Origin: DASSQJ01 sp963772645
Lineage (GTDB): Bacteria; Actinomycetota; Actinomycetes; Actinomycetales; Dermatophilaceae
Direction of reading: 5' to 3'
Length of the DNA stretch: 64,000 bases
Assembly (NCBI GenBank): GCA_963772645.1
Contig: CAVYYD010000015.1
Coordinates: forward strand, 439,776-503,775
Position 1 is the stretch's first letter. Every line of letters starts with the position of its first letter. The translations under genes were made by a program, and so were the position numbers. The notes under the pieces are model-generated. The model ran no database searches. It saw only the letters and a list, made by a program, of their open reading frames with translations, and had not been told where the DNA came from. Shown one piece after another: positions 22,586 through 33,185 of this stretch.

Positions 22586-24283
22586 ACACCGCCCCCACGC
22601 TCGCGCTGCCGACGAGCTTGCGTACTTCGCGAGCACGCCGCGGGTGTACTTCGGCGCCGGGTGGGTGACCCCCTCGGCGCGGCGGCGCTCGAGCTCGGCC
22701 TCGTCGACGAGCAGGTCGAGCGTGCCGGCCGCGACGTCGAGGCGGATGCCGGTCGCCGTCGCGGACGAAGGCGATCGGGCCCTCGTCGACCGCCTCGGGG
22801 GCGACGTGCCCGACGCAGAGGCCGGTCGTGCCGCCGGAGAACCGGCCGTCGGTGAGCAGGAGGACGTCCTTGCCGAGCCCGGCGCCCTTGATGGCCCCGG
22901 TGACCGCGAGCATCTCGCGCATCCCCGGACCGCCCTTGGGGCCCTCGTAGCGGATGACGACGACGTCGCCGGCCGCCGAGCGTGCCGTCCTCGACGGCGT
23001 CCATCGCGGCCCGCTCGCCGTCGAAGACGCGGGCGGTGCCCTCGAAGACGTCGGAGTCGAAGCCCGGCGGACTTCACGACCGCGCCCTCGGGCGCGAGCG
23101 AGCCGGTGAGGATGGTGATGCCGCCGGTCGCGGTGGATCGGGTCGCGCATCGCGCGGAGGACCTTGCCGTCGGCGTCCGGCGGGCGCGATGTCGGCGAGG
23201 TTCTCGGCCATCGTCCGCCCGGTGACGGTGAGGCAGTCGCCGTGCAGCAGGCCGGCGTCGAGCAGCGCCTGCATGACGACGGGGACGCCGCCGATGCGGT
23301 CGACGTCGTTCATCACGTACGCGCCGAACGGCTTGACGTCGGCCAGGTGCGGCACCGTGGCCCCGACCCGGCGGAAGTCCTCGAGGGTGAGGTCGACCTC
23401 GGCCTCGTGGGCGATGGCCAGCAGGTGGAGGACCGCGTTGGTGGACCCGCCGAAGGCCATGACGACGGCGATGGCGTTCTCGAACGCCTCCTTGGTCATG
23501 ATGTCGCGCGCGGTGATGCCGCGGCGCAGCAGCTCGACGACGGCCTCGCCCGACTTGCGGGCGAAGCCGTCGCGGCGGCGGTCGGTGGCCGGCGGCGCGG
23601 CCGAGCCGGGCAGCGACATGCCGATCGCCTCGGCGACCGAGGCCATCGTGTTGGCGGTGTACATGCCGCCGCAGGCGCCCTCCCCGGGGCAGATGGCCCG
23701 CTCGATGGCGTCGACGTCCTCGCGGGTCATCAGGCCGCGGGCGCAGGCGCCGACGGCCTCGAAGGCGTCGATGATCGTCACCGTCTTCTCGGTGCCGTCG
23801 GAGAGCTTGGCGAAGCCGGGCAGGATCGACCCGGCGTAGAGGAACACCGAGGCGAGGTCGAGGCGGGCGGCGGCCATGAGCATGCCCGGCAGGGACTTGT
23901 CGCAGCCGGCGAGCAGCACCGAGCCGTCGAGCCGCTCGGCGTTCATCACCGTCTCGACGGAGTCGGCGATGATCTCGCGGCTCACGAGCGAGAAGTGCAT
24001 CCCCTCGTGGCCCATCGAGATGCCGTCGGACACCGAGATCGTGCCGAACTCGAGCGGGTAGCCGCCGGCGGCGTGGACGCCGTCCTTGACCGCCTTGGCC
24101 AGCCGGTCGAGGGAGAGGTTGCACGGCGTGATCTCGTTCCACGAGCTCGCGACGCCGATCTGCGGCTTGGCGAAGTCGTCGTCGCCGATGCCCGACCGCC
24201 CGCAGCATCCCCCGGGCGGCGGTCTTCTCGAGGCCGTCGGTGACGTCGCGGCTGCGGGGCTTGATGTCGGGAGACGTCGTCAT
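22578..24283 (-). CDS. ilvD: Dihydroxy-acid dehydratase (frame-disrupted)
   Basis: Dehydrates dihydroxyisovalerate and dihydroxymethylvalerate; an Fe-S enzyme. Segments from the N-terminus: MTTSPDIKPRSRDVTDGLEK, then GISMGHEGMHFSLVSREIIA, the cluster Cys motifs GCDKSLPGM and CPGEGACGGMYTANTM, FGGSTNAVLHLL, GPKGGPGMREML, LLTDGRFSGGT and C-terminal KLVGSASVGAVCD. Reading against the expected protein I count six one-base insertions (near 24195, 23187, 23133, 23066, 22979, 22755) and one deletion (near 22625). Removing them gives 567 codons, the usual length. TAGGAT (24290-24295) 6 nt before the ATG predicts a leaderless transcript. The gene is probably intact in the organism. Confidence 0.9.
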
Positions 24284-24353
24284 GGCGACATCCTAGGTTC
24301 GGCTCCCGACCGCCGGAGGCTCGTTCCAGCGGCCGGGCCCGGGCGCTGGCCCC

Positions 24354-24404
24354 GGAACCTCCACACAGGCGCCCCGAACTTCCTGGTGCCTCTCCGAGGT
24401 TTCC
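24354..24404. repeat. REP-like interspersed repeat, copy 1
   Basis: A 51-nt element in the ilvD / alcohol dehydrogenase intergenic gap, bounded by GGAACCTC and GAGGTTTCC. It aligns end to end with the 51-nt element at 61842-61892, about 40 of 51 positions identical by eye, and some similarity continues about 20 nt beyond (GGCGGGA). This copy pairs less perfectly than the other. The remainder of the 24284-24476 gap holds only the ilvD -10 and a weak promoter-like stretch. Confidence 0.55.
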
Positions 24405-24476
24405 CGCCTCGGGCGGGAGACGGGGGGCCCGGCTCCGGGGTCGACAGCGGGCACCGCGGCGGAGCAGGGTGGCGGT

Positions 24477-25460
24477 GTGAAGGCCTGGCGCACGCACGAG
24501 GGAACGGTCCGCCTCGAGGAGGTGCCCGACCCGGAGCCGGGCCCGGACGAGCTGCTCGTCGGCGTCGAGGTGTGCGGGGTGTGCCGCACCGACCTCCACG
24601 TCGTCGACGGCGACCTGCCGGTGCACCGGGCCGGGGTCGTCCCGGGGCACCAGGTCGTCGGCCGGGTCCTCGCGACCGGACCGGGCGTCGTCGGCACGGC
24701 CCCGGGCGACCGCGTCGGCGTCGCGTGGCTGCACCGGACGTGCGGGGTGTGCCGGTGGTGCCGCAGCGGGCGGGAGAACCTCTGCCCGGAGGCGACCTTC
24801 ACCGGCTGGGACGTCGACGGCGGGTGCGCCGAGCGGGTCCTGGTCCCCGAGGCGTTCGCCCATCCGCTGCCCCACGGCGACGACGCCCTCGGCCTCGCAC
24901 CGCTGCTCTGCGCGGGCATCATCGGCTACCGGGCGCTGCGCCGGACGAACCTACCCCCCGGCGGCCTGCTCGGCATCTACGGCTTCGGCTCCAGCGGGCA
25001 CATCACCGCCCAGCTGGCGCTGGCCGCGGGCAGCCGGGTCGTCACGGTGACCCGGGGGGAGGAGGAACCGACGGCTCGCGGCCTCGCTCGGGGTCGAGGT
25101 GGTCCCCGACGAGGACGGCACGCCCGCCGAGCGCTGGACGCCGCGATCGTCTTCGCCCCGGTGGGTGACCTGCTCGTCCGCGCCCTCGACGCCACCGCGC
25201 CCGGCGGCACCGTCGTCTCGGCCGGCATCCACATGTCGCCGGTCACCGGCCTCGACTACGACCGGTCGCTCTTCCGCGAGCGTGACCTGCGCTCGGTCAC
25301 CGCGAACACCCGGGCCGACGCCACCGAGTTCCTCGCGCTCGCCCACAACCTCGGCCTCGCGCCGTCGGTGACGCAGTACCGGCTCGCCGACGTCGACCGG
25401 GCGCTCGAGGACCTCCGCTCGGGTCGCTCCTCCGGCTCGCTCGTCGTCCGCGTCTCCTGA
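24477..25460 (+). CDS. Zinc-dependent alcohol dehydrogenase (internal compensating frameshift)
   Basis: A medium-chain (MDR) alcohol dehydrogenase, about 327 residues. Catalytic zinc ligands are CGVCRTDLH and PGHQVVG; the structural zinc loop has CGVCRWCRSGRENLC; the cofactor fold is GIYGFGSSGHITAQLAL. The frame stays open, but between about 25085 and 25131 the protein is scrambled: the adjacent frame there reads LAASLGVEVVPDEDGTPAE, which restores the family sequence. One extra base is later compensated by one missing base. GTG 24477 is the start; CAGGGT 6 nt upstream may be a -10. Substrate unknown. Confidence 0.82.
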   Translation: MKAWRTHEGTVRLEEVPDPEPGPDELLVGVEVCGVCRTDLHVVDGDLPVHRAGVVPGHQVVGRVLATGPGVVGTAPGDRVGVAWLHRTCGVCRWCRSGRENLCPEATFTGWDVDGGCAERVLVPEAFAHPLPHGDDALGLAPLLCAGIIGYRALRRTNLPPGGLLGIYGFGSSGHITAQLALAAGSRVVTVTRGEEEPTARGLARGRGGPRRGRHARRALDAAIVFAPVGDLLVRALDATAPGGTVVSAGIHMSPVTGLDYDRSLFRERDLRSVTANTRADATEFLALAHNLGLAPSVTQYRLADVDRALEDLRSGRSSGSLVVRVS

Positions 25461-25482
25461 GCCCGGCCGGGACTCGGCCGGC

Positions 25483-26015
25483 TCAACCGCGGGCGCGCGC
25501 CACGTGGAAGCGCTGCAGGCTCCCGTCGCCGAAGCCGAGGTCGGACCAGCGCCCGCTGTAGTGGACACCGCGATCCGCAGGTCGGGAAGCCCTCGGCGAG
25601 CGCGCGGTGGCCCTCGGTGCTCCCCTCCCCGTCGGCGAGGAGCTCGGTGAGCGCGGGGATGCCCGGCGCGTGCCCGACGACCATGAGCACGTCGGCGTCG
25701 TCGTCGGCCTCCCGGATGGCGGCGAGGATCCCCTCCGCGCCGGCGTCGTAGATCCGGCGGTCGAGGTGGACCTCGGTCTCCGGGCAGCCGCCGGACCACA
25801 CGCCCTCGGCGGTCTGCTGGGTGCGCTCGGCCGTGGAGCACAGGACCTCGTCGACGGCCGATCCCGTTGTCGTGCAGCCACTGTCCCGCGGCCTCGGCGT
25901 CGCGCCGACCGCGCGAGGTCAGCCCGCGCTCGTGGTCCCCGTCGGGAGTTGCCGCTGCTCCGCCTTGGCGTGCCGGAGGAGGACGAGAGTGCGGTCCCGG
26001 GCTGGCGGTCGTCAT
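25483..26015 (-). CDS. SixA-type histidine phosphatase (frame-disrupted)
   Basis: A phosphoglycerate-mutase-fold phosphohistidine phosphatase, recovered from several frames. In order: MTTASPG, then LVLLRHAKAEQ (the RHG-type catalytic motif), DHERGLTSRGRRDAEAAGQW, VDEVLCSTAERTQQTAEGVW, IYDAGAEGILAAIREADDDA, VLMVVGHAPGIPALTELLAD (second catalytic His) and SDLGFGDGSLQRFHVARARG at the C-terminus. Breaks lie near 25970, 25935, 25860 and 25570. Convergent with the alcohol dehydrogenase, 22 bp apart. Typical targets are phosphohistidine residues on signalling proteins; here unknown. Confidence 0.72.
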
Positions 26016-26123
26016 ACCTCGATCATGCCCCCTCCACCGGTCGGGAGGGGTGCCGGATGAGGTGGCTCACCGCTACCGTGGGGACGGCGCGGCCGGCCCG
26101 GCCGCACCGACGAGGGGGCACCC

Positions 26124-26760
26124 GTGAGCGCCTACGACGAGATCCTCCGGTCCCTGCCGGTGGACGACCTCGCCCAACAGGGGGAGCCGCGCCCGAGGAG
26201 GTCCACCAGGCCGCCGCGGCGGTGCTGCCGGCCCTCATGGGCGGCCTCGAGGCGAACGCCCAGGACCCTCGGGGGCCCGCTCGCTCGCGGAGGCGCTCGG
26301 GCAGCACGACCCATCGCTGCTCACCGGCACCGCCGGCCTCTCGCGCATCGACGAGGCCGACGGGCGGGCCATCGCCGCCCACGTGTTCGGCGGACAGCAG
26401 GATGCCGTCGCGCAGCGGTTGGGTGCCTCGCCGCTCAGCGGGCAGGGAGTCGGCTCCGCGCTCATCCAGAGGCTCATCCCCCTCCTCGCCCCGATGGTCC
26501 TCAGCTGGCTGGCCGGGCGGGTGCTCGGCCAGGGCGGTGGAGCCGCCGGCGGCGCGGGCGCGGCGGGCGGCGGCCTCGAGGGCACCCTGCGCGACGTCCT
26601 CGGCTCGGTCACCGGGGCGGCCTCCCCCGGCGGCGCGGCGGCCTCGCCCGGCGCACCCGGCGCCCCGACCTCGGGCGGCGTCGACGCCGGCAGCGTCATC
26701 GGTGACGTGCTCGGCGGCCTCCTCGGGGGCGGCCGGCGCTCGACGCGGGTGGGGTCAGGA
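26124..26760 (+). CDS. DUF937 domain protein (frame-disrupted, end approximate)
   Basis: Starts GTG 26124: SAYDEILRSLPVDDLAQQ, then in another frame EEVHQAAAAVLPALMGGLEA and LAEALGQHDPSLLTGTAGLS, then IAAHVFGGQQDAVAQRLGAS and SALIQRLIPLLAPMVLSWL. These are hallmarks of the DUF937/YidB-like family. The C-terminus is Gly/Ala-rich and finishes near GDVLGGLLGGGRR. Breaks are near 26178 (a G-run one base short) and 26270. The true stop cannot be fixed because the downstream sequence overlaps the end of gatB. Function unknown. Confidence 0.65.
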
Positions 26761-28301
26761 CTGCGCCGAGCTTGTCCAGGATCAGAGCGCGCGCCTGGCC
26801 GGCGTCGGCCTGGCCCTTCATCTCCTTCATCACCTGGCCGATGAGCGCGCCGACCGCCTGGACCTTGCCGCCGCGGATCTTCTCGGCGACGTCGGGGTTG
26901 GCGGCGATGACCGTCGTCGACGGCAGCCTCGAGCGCGCCGTCGTCCCGGACCAGCTCGAGCCCGCGGGCGTCGGCGACCTGCGTCGGGGTGCCCTCGCCG
27001 TCGAGGACGCCCTCCATGACCTGGCGGGCCATCGCGTCGTTGAGCCGGCCGCTCGTGACGAGGCCCTCGAGCTCGGCGACGTGCGCGGGGGTGACGCCCG
27101 AGCGGCGCGGCGTAGGTCGGCACGTCCTGGCCCTCGGTCGTTGGCGCGCCGGGCGAGCTCGCCCGACCACCACTTGCGGGCGCCGGCCGGCGAGGCACCG
27201 GCGGCGACGGTCTCCTCGATGAGCTCGACGAGCCCGGCGTTGAGGACGTCGCGCATCTCGAGGTCGGTGTAGCCCCACTCGGCCTGCAGCCGCTTGCGGC
27301 GCTCGGCCGGGGGCTCGGGCAGGGTCGCCCGCAGCGCGCTCGACGCGCTCGCCGGACGGCGCGACCGGCACGAGGTCGGGCTCGGGGAAGTACCGGTAGT
27401 CCTCCGCGTCGGACTTCTCCCGCCCGGAGGTCGTCACGCCGGTGTCCTCGTGCCAGTGCCGCGTCTCCTGGGTGATCGAGCCGCCGCCGGCGAGGATCGC
27501 CGCGTGCCGGCCGACCTCGTAGCGCACGGCCCGCTCGACCGAGCGCAGCGAGTTGACGTTCTTGGTCTCCGTGCGGGTGCCGAGCAGCGCCCGAGCCGCC
27601 GCCGGCGGACGCAGGGAGAGGTTGACGTCGCAGCGCATCGAGCCCTGCTCCATCTTGCACGTCGGAGACGTCGAGGGCCTTGAGCAGGTCGCGCAGCGTG
27701 CGAGACGTAGGCCTTGGCCACCTCGGGGGCCCGCTCCCCGGCGCCGGTGATCGGCTTGGTGACGATCTCGATGAGCGGGATGCCGGCGCGGTTGTAGTCG
27801 ACGAGGCAGTGCGTCGCGCCGTGGATGCGGCCGGTCGAGCCGCCGACGTGCAGGGACTTGCCGGTGTCCTCCTCCATGTGGGCGCGCTCGATCGCCACCC
27901 GGTAGGTCGAGCCGTCCTCGAGCTCGACGTCGAGGTAGCCGTCGATAGGCGATCGGCTCGTCGTACTGCGAGGTCTGGAAGTTCTTCGGCATGTCCGGGT
28001 AGAAGTAGTTCTTCCGCGCGAAGCGGCACCACGCGCGCGATCTCGCAGTTGAGCGCGAGGCCGATCCGGATCGCCGACTCGACGCCGGTCTCGTTGACCA
28101 CCGGCAGCGCCCCGGGCAGCCCGAGGCAGACCGGGCAGACCTGGGTGTTCGGCTCGGCGCCGAACTCGGTCGCGGCAGCCGCAGAACATCTTCGTCGCGG
28201 TGCCGAGCTCGACGTGCACCTCGAGGCCCATCACCGGGTCGAAGGCGGCGAGCGCCTCGTCGTAGGGCACGCGTCGGCTCGGCGCCGGTCGTCGTGCTCA
28301 T
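26755..28301 (-). CDS. gatB: Aspartyl/glutamyl-tRNA amidotransferase subunit B (frame-disrupted)
   Basis: GatB recognises mischarged Glu-tRNA(Gln) or Asp-tRNA(Asn) and transfers ammonia from GatA. Pieces in order: MSTTTGAEPTR, YDEALAAFDPVMGLEVHVEL, TATKMFCGC, TYRVAIERAHMEEDTGKSLH, VDYNRAGIPLIEIVTKPI, then ETRHWHEDT and, near the C-terminus, EKIRGGKVQAVGALIGQVMK. About ten one-base breaks are spread along the gene. The ATG overlaps the gatA stop (ATGA) and has GGAGGTCC upstream. The stop at 26755-26757 assumes one more frame correction. An essential gene in organisms lacking GlnRS, so the breaks are almost surely sequence errors. Confidence 0.85.
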
Positions 28302-29829
28302 CGGGGGACCTCCGTGGTCGAGGTCGGGGGCACGGCTCGAGCAGGCGCGCCGCCCCAGGCCGCGTGCAGGCGTGCCTCGAGGGCGGCACCGACGGCGTAG
28401 AGCCGGTCGTCGGCCATCGCCGGTGCGAGGACCTGGAAGCCGGTCGGCAGGCCGTCCTCGGCGGCGAGGCCGCTCGGCAGCGACATGCCGGGGATGCCGG
28501 CGAGGTTGGCCGGGATCGTCGCGACGTCGTTGAGGTACATGGCCATCGGGTCGTCGAGCTTGTCGCCGAACCGGAACGCCGTCGTCGGCGCGGTCGGGCT
28601 GACGAGCACGTCGGCGGCCTCGAAGGCCGCGGGTGAAGTCGTCGGCGATGAGGCGGCGCACCTTCTGCGCCGAGCCGTAGTAGGCGTCGTAGTAGCCGCT
28701 GGACAGGGCGTAGGTGCCGAGGATGATGCGGCGCTTGACCTCGTCGCCGAAGCCCGGCGTCGCGGGTGGCGGCCATGACCTGCTCGGCGCTCGGGGCGTC
28801 GACCCCGTCCGGCGCGACCCGCAGCCCGTAGCGCATGGCGTCGAACTTCGCGAGGTTGCTGCTCGCCTCGCTCGGGAGGATGAGGTAGTAGGCGGCCAGC
28901 GCGTAGCCGAAGCTGCGGGCAGGAGACCTCGACGACCTCGGCGCCGGCGTCGACGCAGGTGGCGCACGGCCTCGTCGAAGCGCTGCTGGACCCCGGCCTG
29001 GAAGCCCTCGCCGGTCAGCTCGCGGACGATGCCGATCCGCATCCCGGTGACGTCGGCCGCGGCGGGCGGCCTCGACGACCGGCGGGACCGGGGCGTCGAT
29101 CGAGGTCGAGTCCATCGGGTCGTGGCCGCCGATGACCTCGTGGAGGAGCGCGGCGTCGAGGACGGTGCGGCTGCACGGGCCGGCCTGGTCGAGGGAGGAG
29201 GCGAGGGCGACGAGGCCGTAGCGCGAGACCCCGCCGTACGTCGGCTTGGTGCCCGACCGTGCCGGTGACCGCCGCCGGCTGGCGGATCGAGCCACCGGTG
29301 TCGGTGCCGATGGCGCAGCGGCGCCTGGAAGGACGCGACGACCGAGGAGGAGCCGCCCCCCGAGCCGCCGGGGATGCGGTCGAGGTCCCACGGGTTGCGG
29401 CTCGGGCCGTAGGCGCTGTGCTCGGTCGAGGAGCCCATCGCGAACTCGTCCATGTTGGTCTTGCCGAGGATCGGCATCCCGGCCGCCCGCAGCCGCGCGA
29501 CGAGGGTCGCGTCGTACGGCGGGACCCAGCCCTCGAGGATGCGCGAGCCGCAGGTCGTCGGCAGGCCCCGGGTCGCCATGACGTCCTTGACCGCGATGGG
29601 TACCCCGGCGAGGCGGTGCAGGTCCTCGCCCGCGGCCCGGCGGCGGTCGACGTCGTCGGCGGCGGCGAGCGCGCCGCTCGGCGTCGACGTGGAGGTAGGA
29701 GTGGACCGCGCCGTCGACGGCCGCGGTGCGGTCGAGCAGGGCGCGGGTGACCTCGCGGGAGGAGGTCGCACCGCTGCGGAGCAGGTCGGCCAGCTCGGCC
29801 GCGGTGGCGCGGGTCAGGTCGGTGGTCAC
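28298..29829 (-). CDS. gatA: Aspartyl/glutamyl-tRNA amidotransferase subunit A (frame-disrupted)
   Basis: The amidase-signature subunit that hydrolyses glutamine to supply ammonia. Start GTG 29829: TTDLTRATAAELADLLRSG; then GVPIAVKDVMATRGLPTTCG (catalytic Lys), ILGKTNMDEFAMGSSTEHSA, IPGGSGGGSSSVVA (Ser-cisSer region), KPTYGGVSRYGLVALASSLD (with the nucleophilic Ser in the preceding GSIRQPAA block, scrambled here), and C-terminal NLAGIPGMSLPSGLAAEDGL. Around eight frame breaks, for example near 28631, 28757, 28960, 29255 and 29676. Order gatC-gatA-gatB on the minus strand. Confidence 0.86.
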
Positions 29830-29879
29830 GATCTTCAGTCTCTGCGCGGCGGACGGGTGGTCGCGGGGCCGGTGCCGCG

Positions 29880-30177
29880 TCACTCCTCGTCGAGGATGCG
29901 GGGCACGCTGAAGCGCTGCTGCTCGGACTCCGGGGCGCCGGCGAGGGCCTCCTCGCGGGGTGAGCGAGGGCCGCACGACGTCGGGCCGGGTGACGTTGAC
30001 CAGCGGCATCGGGTGGCTCATCGGCTCGACGTCGGCGATCGGCGCCTGCTGCACGGTGGCCACCGCCTCGAGGATGACCCCGAGCTCGCCGACCATCCGG
30101 TCGAGCTCGGCGTCGGTGAGGTCGATGCGCGCGAGCCCGGCGAGGTGGGCGACGTCGTCACGGGTGAGGTCGGCCAT
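29880..30177 (-). CDS. gatC: Aspartyl/glutamyl-tRNA amidotransferase subunit C (one frameshift)
   Basis: The small GatC subunit that stabilises GatA-GatB. From ATG 30177: MADLTRDDVAHLAGLARIDL, TDAELDRMVGELGVILEAV, VEPMSHPMPLVNVTRPD, then after one extra C near 29959 the frame continues REEALAGAPESEQQRFSVPR to ILDEE-stop at 29880. With that base removed the protein is 98 residues, normal for GatC. It heads the gatCAB operon, about 90 nt after ligA on the same strand. Confidence 0.88.
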
Positions 30178-30266
30178 GGCGGCCAGTCTATGGGGCGCGG
30201 CCGGGCGCGCTCGGCGGCGCCGACCCGGGGCCGCGCCCGGGCTCCGGCCCCTGGCCCGCTGACCGG

Positions 30267-32431
30267 TCAGCCGGGGCTGCCGCTCTCGAGGAGCCGGACG
30301 AACCGGGCCTCGTCGAGCGACGGTGAGCCCCAGGTCGCGGGCCTTGGCCTCCTTGGACCCGGCGTTGGCCCCGACGACGACGTAGTCGGTCTTCTTCGAC
30401 ACCGAGCCGGCGGCCTTGCCGCCGCGGGCGAGGATGGCCTCCTTCGCCTCGTCGCGGGAGAAGCCCTCGAGGGAGCCGGTGACGACGACGGTGCGCCCCC
30501 GCAGGGTCTGCTCGACGCGAGTCGTCGCGCTCGTCGACCATCCGGACGCCGTCGGCGACCCAGGCCTCGACGATCCGGCGGTGCCAGTCGCTGCCCTCCC
30601 CGTCGAACCACTCGCGCACCGACTCGGCGATGACCGGCCCGACCCCCTCGACCGCCGCCAGCTCCTCCGCGGTGGCCGCCGCGCACCGCGTCCATCGAGG
30701 CGAAGTGCTGGGCGATCGCGCGGGCCGCGGTGGGCCCGACGTGCCGGATGGAGAGCGCGACGAGCACCCGCCACAGGGGCTGGTCCTTGGCCTTGTCGAG
30801 GTTCTCGACGAGCCGTTTGCCGTTGGCGGACAGGACGCGGCCGTCGACGACCGACTCCGCCGGGTCGGTCCGCTTCGCGGCGCGCGTGTAGAGCGGGACC
30901 CGGGCGACGTCGGCGGCGGTGAGCGAGAAGAGCATGGCCTCGCTCGGGCCGCCGAGCTCGGGGTCGTCCAGGACCCCGGAGTCGAGCAGCGCCACCGACC
31001 CCTCCCAGCCGAGGGCCTCGATGTCGAAGCCGCCGCGGGAGGCGAGGCTGAACAGCCGCTCCCGCAGCTGGCTCGGGCAGGACCGTGAGTTCGGGCAGCG
31101 GATGTCCTTGTCGCCCTCCTTCTCGTAGGCGAGCTCGGTGCCGCAGCTCGGGGCAGTGGGTGGGCATGACGAACTCGCGCTCGGTGCCGTCGCGCAGCGC
31201 CGACGACCGGGCCGAGGATCTCGGGGATGACGTCACCGGCCTTGCGCAGGACGACGGTGTCGCCGATGAGGACGCCCTTGCGCCTGACCTCGTGGGCGTT
31301 GTGCAGGGTGGCCATCGAGACCGTGGAGCCGGCGACGGTGACCGGCTCCATGACCCCGAACGGGGTGACCCGCCCGGTGCGCCCGACGTTGACCTGGATG
31401 TCGAGGAGCCGGGTGTTGACCTCCTCGGGCGGGTACTTGAAGGCGATCGCCCACCGCGGCGCCCGGCTGGTGGAGCCGAGCTGGCGCTGCACGGCCACCT
31501 CGTCGACCTTGACGACGACCCCGTCGATCTCGTGCTCGACGCCGTGCCGGCTGCTCGCCGTAGCCGTCGACGAAGGCCATGCACCTCCTCGACGGTGGCG
31601 AGGACCCGGTAGTGGCTGCTCACCGGCAGCCCCCACGCCTTGAGCAGGTCGTAGGCCTGCGGCTCTGGGTCGTGATGTCGAAGCCGCGCCGCGCGCCGAG
31701 GCCGTGGACGAGCATCCGCAGCGGCCGGGTCGCGGTGACCCGCGGGTCCTTCTGGCGCAGCGACCCGGCCGCCGCGTTGCGGGGGTTGGCGAACGGGCGC
31801 CTTGCCCGGCCTCGACGAGACCGGCGTTCAGGTCGGCGAAGGCCTCGACCGGGAAGAACACCTCGCCGCGGACCTCGACGAGCTCGGGGACGTCGTCGCC
31901 GTGCAGCTCGGTGGGGACCCCCTCGATGGTGCGGACGTTGAGGGTGACGTCCTCGCCGGTGCGCCCGTCGCCGCGGGTGAGGGCGCGGGTCAGCCGCCCC
32001 TGCTCGTAGAGCAGGTTGACGGCGAGGCCGTCGATCTTCAGCTCGCACAGGTAGTGGACGGCGGCGCCCCCGGCGTCGCGCTCGACCCGGGCGGCCCACG
32101 CCGTCGAGCTCGTCGGCGGAGAACGCGTTGTCGAGGCTGAGCATCCGCTCGAGGTGGTCGACGGCCTGGAAGTCGGTGAGAAGTCGGCACCGCCGACCTG
32201 CTGGGTGGGGCTGTCCGGGGTGCGCAGGCCGGGGTGAGCCTCCTCCAGGTCGTTCAGCCGCCGCATCAGCGCGTCGTACTCGCCGTCGCTGACCGTCGGG
32301 GCGTCCTTGACGTGGTAGGCGAACTGGTGGCCCCGGGCCTCCTCGGCCAGGGCCTGCCACTCGTGCCGCACGTCGTCGGGGACGACGTCGGCCGGCTGCT
32401 GCGCGGCGGGGTCGGCGGGGGTCTCGCTCAC
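30267..32431 (-). CDS. ligA: NAD-dependent DNA ligase (frame-disrupted)
   Basis: Seals nicks using NAD; essential for replication. In order: the Ia/adenylation entry HQFAYHVKDAPTVSDGEYDA, the catalytic lysine in CELKIDGLAVNLLYEQGRLT, TRGDGRTGEDVTLNVRTI, RGEVFFPVEAFADLN, the OB-fold (VGRTGRVTPFGVMEPVTVAG), the Cys4 zinc finger (HCPEL and later Cys residues), helix-hairpin-helix repeats (RHVGPTAARAIAQHFASM) and a C-terminal BRCT domain (GRTVVVTGSLEGFSRDEAKE) ending RFVRLLESGSPG. Frame breaks are numerous, for instance near 32182, 32101, 31800, 31560, 31203, 30680 and 30322. Length fits about 720 residues after correction. Confidence 0.9.
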
Positions 32432-32547
32432 CCGCTCATCCTGCCGCAGACCACCGACGGTGCGCGGGCTCGCACCCCCGGCCCTCGAGCCGCCCGGAGC
32501 GACGCCCCGGTCACACTCCGGTGCCGACCGGCCGGCGCGGTGGGAGC

Positions 32548-33052
32548 ATGGCCGACGTGCCGCTGAGCCTGTCCTGGGAGGTCGTGCCCGTCGAGCTGCC
32601 CGAGGGCGTCAACGTCCTCGTCGGGCAGGCGCACTTCATCAAGACCGTCGAGGACCTCCACGAGGCGCTGGTGGGGGTCAGCCCGACGCTGAGGTTCGGC
32701 ATCGCGTTCTGCGAGGCGTCGGGTCCGAGGCTCGTGCGCCGCTCCGGCAACGACCCCGAGCTCGTCGAGCTGGCCACCCGCAACGCCGCGGCGATCGGGG
32801 CCGGCCACTCCTTCGTCATCGTGCTCCGGGACGGGTTCCCGCTCAACGTCCTCAACCCGGTTCGCGCCGTCCCCGAGGTCTGCGCGGATCTTCTGCGCCA
32901 CCGCGAACCCGGTCGACGTCGTCGTCGCGGTCACCGACCGTGGCCGGGGCGTGGTCGGGGTGGTCGACGGCGAGCCGCCGCTCGGGGTGGAGAGCGAGGG
33001 CGACGTCGCCGAGCGCCGCGAGCTGCTCCGGGTCCTGGGGTACAAGCTCTGA
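32548..33052 (+). CDS. Adenosine-specific kinase family protein (one frameshift)
   Basis: Matches the adenosine-specific kinase (DUF355/PF04008) family: WEVVPVELPEGVNVLVGQAH, FIKTVEDLHEALVGVSPTLR, FGIAFCEASGPRLVRRSGND and NAAAIGAGHSFVIVLRDGFP. One extra G near 32886 shifts the frame; the continuation reads IFCATANPVDVVVAVTDRGR and GVVGVVDGEPPLGVESEGD, ending GYKL-stop at 33052. Corrected length 167 residues, normal for the family. ATG 32548 is the start; divergent from ligA, 116 bp apart. The physiological role of the family in bacteria is not well defined. Confidence 0.82.
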
Positions 33053-33185
33053 GGCCGGACCGCCCGCCACGGCTGCACCGCGCCCGGCGTGACGCGCGCC
33101 ATCCGTGAAGGCTCTGGCGCCGCGGGACGAGCACCGAAGAGGATGGGGGCCCGCCCCCGCCACCGCCGCCGGACCAGGAGCCCCG

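Noticed and set aside
20207..24283. One continuous minus-strand frame of about 1358 codons
   Set aside because: It strings together out-of-frame pieces of ilvD, the ABC ATPase and the permease. Homology jumps between frames, so it is not one protein.
28231..31623. A long minus-strand frame across gatA, gatC and part of ligA
   Set aside because: Same cause: indels join fragments; only parts are in the true gene frames.
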